Shown piece after piece: positions 58,307-64,000 of a DNA stretch of 64,000 nt (the first letter of the stretch is position 1; every line of letters starts with the position of its first letter). The stretch spans positions 57,644,792-57,708,791 of the forward strand of contig OX359267.1 in the NCBI GenBank assembly GCA_947179155.2. The letters run 5' to 3'. This DNA is from Hedera helix. Lineage: Eukaryota; Streptophyta; Magnoliopsida; Apiales; Araliaceae. The notes beneath the pieces are model-generated. The model had not been told where the DNA came from. It did no database searches and saw only the letters and a program-made list of their open reading frames with translations. The translations under genes and the position numbers were made by a program.

Positions 58307-60861
58307 TTTAGTGGTACTAAGTAACCAAAACACACAGCGTTGCGTCTTACCAAAAAAAAATAAAAAATTACTTATAATGTAAAAAAGTTCTAAAGTAGCG
58401 GACAAAATTTTTTTATATCTCTAATAATAAAGTCTCTAACTTTTGATAACTGTTTTTCGTAATTTTGTGTCAAACTAACATATAAAACTAAAGAAAAAAC
58501 TAATTTGTATTTATACAATATTTTTCGCACTACCCTCACATTCTACTCCCACTTACCTTGTTATTCTTAATTTCTCCTGTTAGTTATTTTTAATTATTAA
58601 TATTCTCTCTGTCTCAGGATAAAAGTCTTACTTGACTTTTTAAGTATATTAAAAAAGATGATAAAATAATAAAATTATCCATATTTAAATTCTCATTTAA
58701 TTGCATAGTTTTCTGCACATAACTAGTGATGCTTCATAAATATGCATAGAAAATATAACTATGACAATTAATACTAAAGATATTATAAGCAAATTATTGT
58801 ACAAAATAAATTATTTAAGATAAGTAAACATTTGACTTGGGACTATCTAAAATAGTATTAAAGACTTTTATTATAAAATGGAATGAGTATTAAAAAGAAT
58901 TACACACACACAAGTGTGTGCCTAACCAATTATAAAAAGAGAACATCACATTATTGTACAAAAGTGTTTTTTTCCGGCCGCCTTAGCTAAAATCAGAAAG
59001 GAGAAAAGTTGAACGAATATGGAAGTCTAACAAACTATCACATTATTAAAGGCAAATTATTGTACAAAATAAATTATTTAAGATAAATAGACATTTAACT
59101 TGGGACTATTTAAAATAGTATTAAAAACTTTTATATTAAGACGGAGTGAGTATTAAAAAGAATTACAGTGGGCCTAACAAACTATCACAAACATAATGCG
59201 CAACATATAAAAAGAGAATATCACATTAGTCTAACCTTTTAACTTTTCATTTGATTAATTGAGATCCTAAGAAGTTTTAATTTTTCATGTAAGAATTTTA
59301 GACAGAAATCTATTCGATTTTGGGTACATGATAAAAAGAAAGAAACCGAAGACAGATAATGTGGGAAAGAGAGACCACGAGAAGATGGAAGAGATCCTCG
59401 GAGCGTAACGGTAAGAGTCTTCAATTTTTTTGTTATAAATGTGTATGTGGTATGACTATATTAGTTGGACAATTTTTTTGTGATTGGTCATGTATTTTAT
59501 CTTATTTAATGTCATATCATTTAAAATTAAAATTTTAAGACCTCTAACATTATCCTTTTAAAAAATAAAATCATTGTTCAGCATTTTTCAATGATATAAC
59601 TTCTCCATTTAATTTTTAAAAAAAAACTGTTAGAAAGTTATATTTTTCAACCACTCTTAACAGTTATCTAAACATAGTATTTTAAGTGGAGTGTACTTTC
59701 TTTCAAGTGAGATTTTTATATTTATAAACTAAAATCACCAAAAAAAAATTTGATTATAAATGTTAAAGGCTTTATAATAAGAGAGAAATAAAATAAATAA
59801 TATAAATGGACACTGGAGCAAAACTTTGCTCCATAAAATTGTCATTTTATCACTAATTTAAGTATTAAAAAAAGTTTAATGAATTTATATAAGTAAAAAT
59901 TATTTAATTTCATGTATTATTACTACAAATAAGAAACGTAAAGTAACATTTAGTTTGACTCATTAATAAGTAATTTAGAGGATCAACTAAAAATAACGAA
60001 ATAAGATCAATTAATGGTATATATGAGTGTATTTGTAAATATGGTGACATTCAATGAATACAAAATCAACTAAACATATTTATTAATATGACATTCATTA
60101 ATTTTAAATTTTACTATCATTTTGGATAAATATAGGTATAAAATTATTATCATAAAAAAGTATATCGAATATATTATCAAACTCAACTTATTTGATTTTA
60201 AAAGTTAAAATACATTTGTTTAATTGAATTAAATTTTTTACATGATTCTCTCACACATGAATATAGAGTGAGTTTTACTTTTATGTGAAAATATTAAAAA
60301 TATTTGTAAAAATAATACTCTTCTTGTTTAATTATTAATATTAAAATCTAAAAAGATAAAATTGGATGGAGAGAGCATTATTTTTTTATAGGTCTCACAC
60401 GTAAAAATTGATATGTTGTGTTCCATGCACCGTTTTAAAATCTGGATCTAACCAAAGGTTTGATCGGAATCGGATGACACATTGATCCGATTTAGTCCAA
60501 AAAATTAATTTTTATCAACTTGATCAAAACCTAATTTTAATTTTAATTTTTTTGTACAAAACTATTTTTATTTTTAAAATTAGATATTTTTATTAATAGT
60601 ATAATATTATTTCACTATATTTTAACTTATAACAAAATTGATATTTTAAAATTTTATTAATTATCAATAATATATATTTTTATGTATTTATGACATTATT
60701 AATTTAATAATAATTCGACCGTTAATTAAATCAATAACCTATTCAATAAATATTTTTTTTCGATTCAATAATCGATCTGAATGTGAAAACATTCGTTACG
60801 TGTACTTATTCATGAATATATTCTTTTCCCAAATTATGGGTGTCATAAAAAATCTTAAAAC
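58307..60861. other. AT-rich intergenic region
   Basis: No gene recognised. A segment around 58790-58870 is partly repeated around 59045-59150 (ACAAAATAAATTATTTAAGA..., GACTATYTAAAATAGTATTA). Confidence 0.5.
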
Positions 60862-60871
60862 TATTTATAAA

Positions 60872-61093
60872 GGGTTCTCTTAACATGTACCCTAAAAGTA
60901 CATGCTAAGTACGGAAAATAAGAGATGAGATCCATTAAATATTATTTGTTTATGTATTTACACTGAATTCAATATATGGAGTCCACTAATATATTATTTT
61001 TTTATACATTGAATTCAATGTAAATGCATAAATAAATAATATTTAGTGAGTTCCATATCTTATTTTTCATGCTTAATACATGTTAAGAAAACC
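60872..61093. mobile_element. Mutator-type MITE, 222 bp
   Basis: Ends GGGTTCTCTTAACATGTA and, inverted, TACATGTTAAGAAAACC. The 9-bp duplication TATTTATAA flanks it at 60862-60870 and 61094-61102; this length is typical of Mutator-like elements. Confidence 0.75.
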
Positions 61094-61104
61094 TATTTAT
61101 AAAA

Positions 61105-61335
61105 AGATTTTCTTAGAATGTGCCTTTAGGTCACATGCTAAACATGAAATTCAATGCATAATATTATTTGTTTATGTATTTGTATTGAATTCAATGCATA
61201 TAAAAATAATATACTAATGAACCCCGTGTATTAAATTCAATATAAATATATAAAAAAAATAATATTTAATGGATTTTATCTTTTATTTTTTACACTTAAT
61301 ATATATTTTTAAGACACACATTAAACGGACCCTTT
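61105..61335. mobile_element. second, more diverged copy of the adjacent MITE
   Basis: It starts GATTTTCTTAGAATGTGCCT and ends CACATTAAACGGACCC, and shares with the preceding element the interior phrases TATTATTTGTTTATGTATTT and GAATTCAATGYA. Confidence 0.55.
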
Positions 61336-61717
61336 GTAAAAAGCAAAAAGTGAGTTATTTGAATTTTATATTTCCTCTTACTTTTTTGCATTAGTTCCCA
61401 TCCAACGAGAACGAAAGAAGTTAAACAATTAAGAAAAAGCCTGACCTAGTCTAGTACCTACCCACTTCAATTTCAAATTTCAAATCAGAGCATTAGTCTC
61501 CGAGCATTTCCAGGTCTCCAAATTCGATCTCTAGCTGACTAGCTCCACCATCCTCACAACTGGATCATGCTTCCTAACGGAAATTTGTAGTAAGATCGGT
61601 CTTTGATCTTCAAACCCTAATTTTGAGGTGCCTATGATGCTCTCGCTCTCTCTCTACCTGTCAAGTACAATTCTGTTATGATTTTATGGCGCTCAAAATT
61701 AAAATTTCAGAAGAAAA
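61336..61717 (+). promoter_or_regulatory. leader and proximal promoter of the RNI-like locus
   Basis: Upstream of the ATG at 61718, with a CT-rich stretch (CTCTCGCTCTCTCTC) at about 61640-61655 typical of plant leaders. A short upstream ATG occurs at 61634. No defined TATA box chosen. Confidence 0.35.
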
Positions 61718-63441
61718 ATGGTGGACAGATGTGAAGATTTGCCAGAAGAATGCCGGGTCTTGATAATAATTAATCGACTAGATCACCACTCTCATTTTGA
61801 ATCTTTATCTCTAGTATCCAAACGATTTATCTCCATTTCAAATCGCCTTGGATATAAATTCACTGTCACTGATCCTACAATTCTGATCCATGGTACTATC
61901 TCTAAGCTTATCAATAGATTTCAGCACCTAAAAACCCTAGATTTAAGTAAATTCCACGGTAATCTCGACACGATCATTCTTGAAATTGCACTTTCTTCTG
62001 TGTTGAATCTCGAATCTCTAGACATTTCGAATCAGAAAAGTAATTCAATTAATGTTTTGAAGATCTTGAGATTGAATATGAAGAATTTGAAGGTTTTCAA
62101 GTGTGCTAATTTATGCCTTTTGAGTGACGCTGATTTACTAGCTATAGCTACTATGCTACCATTTTTGAAAGAGCTAGATATTAGTTACCCTAATAATAAC
62201 AACTTTGATTCGAATCGTCAATTGGGTGAATTTACCGTGACTGATACTGGAATTGAGGCCTTGTGGTCTGGTCTTAGGAACCTGCAGGTACTTAATATCT
62301 CAGGGAATCATTTTATTACTGATCGTTCCATTCTTGGTTTTATCCTTGAATTGTTTGCTCCAGAGAGAAATAGGCATTCTGGATTGCTCTTTTATAACCC
62401 ACGGTGGCTTTCATTTTATGCTATGCAATTGTCGTGATTTGAATGTAATTTCAGTGAATGGAGTTCAGATTCCTACTCCTGTCCGTTCATGTACTTATGG
62501 CTGAGTTTTGAGTGCTCTCTATTTTTCTGATTCCGTTATTTCTGATGAGTTCCTCCATTCAATTGCAAAGGCTTGTTTGCCATTGAAGAGGTTCGCTCTT
62601 TCTCGTTGCATGAATTTCACATTCTTTGGAATCTCACTACTTTTGTACACGTACCGGTCCCTTGAGTACTTGGCTCTTGTAGAAGCACAATTCCTCACTG
62701 ATCAGTGCATGGGTGAATTAGCTCAGTGTCTCATACATCTAGTTTCTATAAAGCTTGTTTCCTGTTCTAAGCTAGTCAAGTAATCAACTTGACCTTCTTC
62801 ACCCTTGTGAATAATTGTCATTCACTGGAAAACATTGAAATGAGTAGAACAAGTATGGGGAAAGAAGATTGTTTTATGGAGTTTATGAAGAACCAAAGAA
62901 TCAAGGCGCTGAATTTGGCAAGAAATTTACATCTAACTGATGGATGTCTTAAAAATATTGCTTCAGTGCCCCAATTTGGAGCTGCCTGGCATGTCCTCTT
63001 GTTCCGCCATTACAGAGGAAGGCATTGCGTATGTATTGAAGACCTGTTGCGAGATTAGGCATTTGGAGATCATTGACTGTGAAGGGATTAGGAATCTAGG
63101 GACAGGCATGAAGCTTCCCAAATTGGAGGTGTTGCGTGTGGCCAGGTCAGGGCTCAATGATGAAGGGTTAGTGTCAATTTGGAACAGATGTTCTGGGCTT
63201 CTGAAGTTGGACTTTCGTGGTTGCAACAACAAAGAGAGTGGAGGAAGTTGTGAGAAACTGTGAAAGATTGAGGGAGATAAATTTGAAGGGGTGTTGTAAT
63301 GTGAATGCTTTTTTTGTTGCAACTAGGATTGTGTGTTCAAAGCCATTGCTGACGAAAATAATCCCTCCCTGTAATTTTTCTATTGCTGACAAGCTGCAGA
63401 AACTTCTATTGAGCCATGGCTGTCTACTTAGTGACGAGTAG
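61718..63441 (+). pseudogene. F-box/LRR (RNI-like) protein, At1g80630-like, disrupted
   Basis: F-box/LRR proteins of this kind usually select substrates for SCF ubiquitin ligases. The first 239 codons are open: an F-box-like start (EDLPEECRVLIIINRL, LSLVSKRFISISNRL) followed by leucine-rich repeats (HLKTLDLSKF, NLQVLNISGNHF). Beyond that, homologous sequence continues through three frames to KIIPPC and SHGCLLSDE at the end, giving the expected length of about 570 residues. Five breaks are needed: a frameshift near 62325-62336, TGA at 62502-62504, a frameshift near 62776-62788, a two-base loss near 62968-62972 (GTGCCCC) and a frameshift near 63213-63222. No introns are apparent that would remove these. 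A truncated 239-residue protein could be made. The At1g80630 assignment is from memory of that family. Confidence 0.82.
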
Positions 63442-64000
63442 CTTCCATCGCGGACATAAATTCATGTTTGGAAGAGAGCTGATTGCATACACGCTTCGAT
63501 ATATTTTTTGGAAAAAAAATCTGTATAAATTTGCTTAGTAAGATATGTAAATTGAAATGCTTTGTGAGCTCAGGGTTGTTTCTATTAGCGTAAATGTCAA
63601 ATAGAGAGAAGATTGTCTCCATTTATATGTAAGAATGTTAGCCTCAAGTAGTTTAATTGTTTCTCTTGTCATATGAAGTCATATTACACACACACGCGTA
63701 TATATTCCTGATAGAAATTGGTTTTATCTTGGGCTAGAGCTGCAACATGGCAGACTGAGAACAAAACTGCTCGAGTTCAACATGAAGTTTAATTTGATTA
63801 GGGGGGCTTATTTAGACTCACCCCTGGTCTCAAGTGGAAGATTAATTCTGAACTACGTTTGGCTTGACTTGGGCAACGTGGAGGAATATTAAAAAAAAAG
63901 TCTACACACACAACAATCAAATAATACATTCACCTACACTATTAAAAAGTGAGATACAACACGAATTTCAATGTCATGTATAGATAAATATAGTATTTAA
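63442..64000. other. 3' flank of the RNI-like locus
   Basis: AT-rich with a short CA/TA run at 63684-63704. No gene recognised up to the window edge. Confidence 0.45.

Noticed and set aside
1..64000. Sequencing or assembly error as the cause of all frameshifts
   Set aside because: Two 2-kb transposon frames, a ten-exon kinase and the ERF gene are error-free in the same window, and one lesion is a templated 14-bp insertion; errors cannot be fully excluded without reads.
1..64000. tRNA, rRNA and CRISPR loci
   Set aside because: TTCGAC/TTCGAA-type words occur only in LTR or repeat contexts without a cloverleaf; no rRNA-like stretch or regularly spaced repeat array was seen.

Overview
The window is nuclear DNA of a flowering plant, most likely a eudicot. 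Genes are sparse and interrupted by GT-AG introns, the spacers are very AT-rich, and there are Ty3-type LTR elements with plant tRNA primer sites, a Helitron, several hAT-like elements, MITEs and TA/TTA microsatellites. All products were recognised by eye; no database search was possible.

Genes in order: (1) 700-9082, minus: a full-length nuclear-pore NUP96 (SAR3/MOS3) locus broken by two in-frame stops and two frameshifts. (2) 24400-25070, plus: an intact AP2/ERF transcription factor closely resembling Arabidopsis ERF003. (3) 38881-45951, plus: a 5'-truncated, multiply broken plasma-membrane H+-ATPase whose last intron holds a 4.9 kb Helitron carrying a decayed RPA1-like gene. (4) 50589-54005, minus: a ten-exon receptor-like kinase resembling At1g80640, open throughout but lacking two residues of its glycine-rich loop. 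(5) 56929-57771, plus: a secreted proline-rich protein with nine 16-residue repeats. (6) 61718-63441, plus: a broken F-box/LRR (RNI-like) gene. From memory, At1g80630 (RNI-like), At1g80640 (kinase), At1g80660 (AHA9) and At1g80680 (NUP96) are near neighbours in Arabidopsis. This stretch therefore looks like one conserved gene block in which three of the four anchor genes are dead and the fourth has a damaged ATP-binding loop. A duplicated segment losing its genes after genome duplication would explain this.

Mobile DNA: 11033-17414 is a young non-autonomous Ty3-type element (1455-bp LTRs, TTGTC target duplication, tRNA-Asp primer site, only a gag fragment), with a 995-bp hAT-like element nested in its 3' LTR. 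25463-31647 is a tandem array LTR-gag/protease-LTR-gag/protease-LTR with an exact 2784-bp period. Its two 691-residue proteins differ at one position, and it has no reverse transcriptase or integrase. The LTR promoter holds several heat-shock-element arrays (GAAnnTTCnnGAA) just upstream of a TATA box, which is the most striking signal here and suggests a heat-responsive element 393 bp downstream of the ERF gene. 45952-50000 is a nest of small DNA transposons, one with a duplicated end. The remaining spacers are AT-rich with MITEs, hairpins and repeats and no convincing genes.
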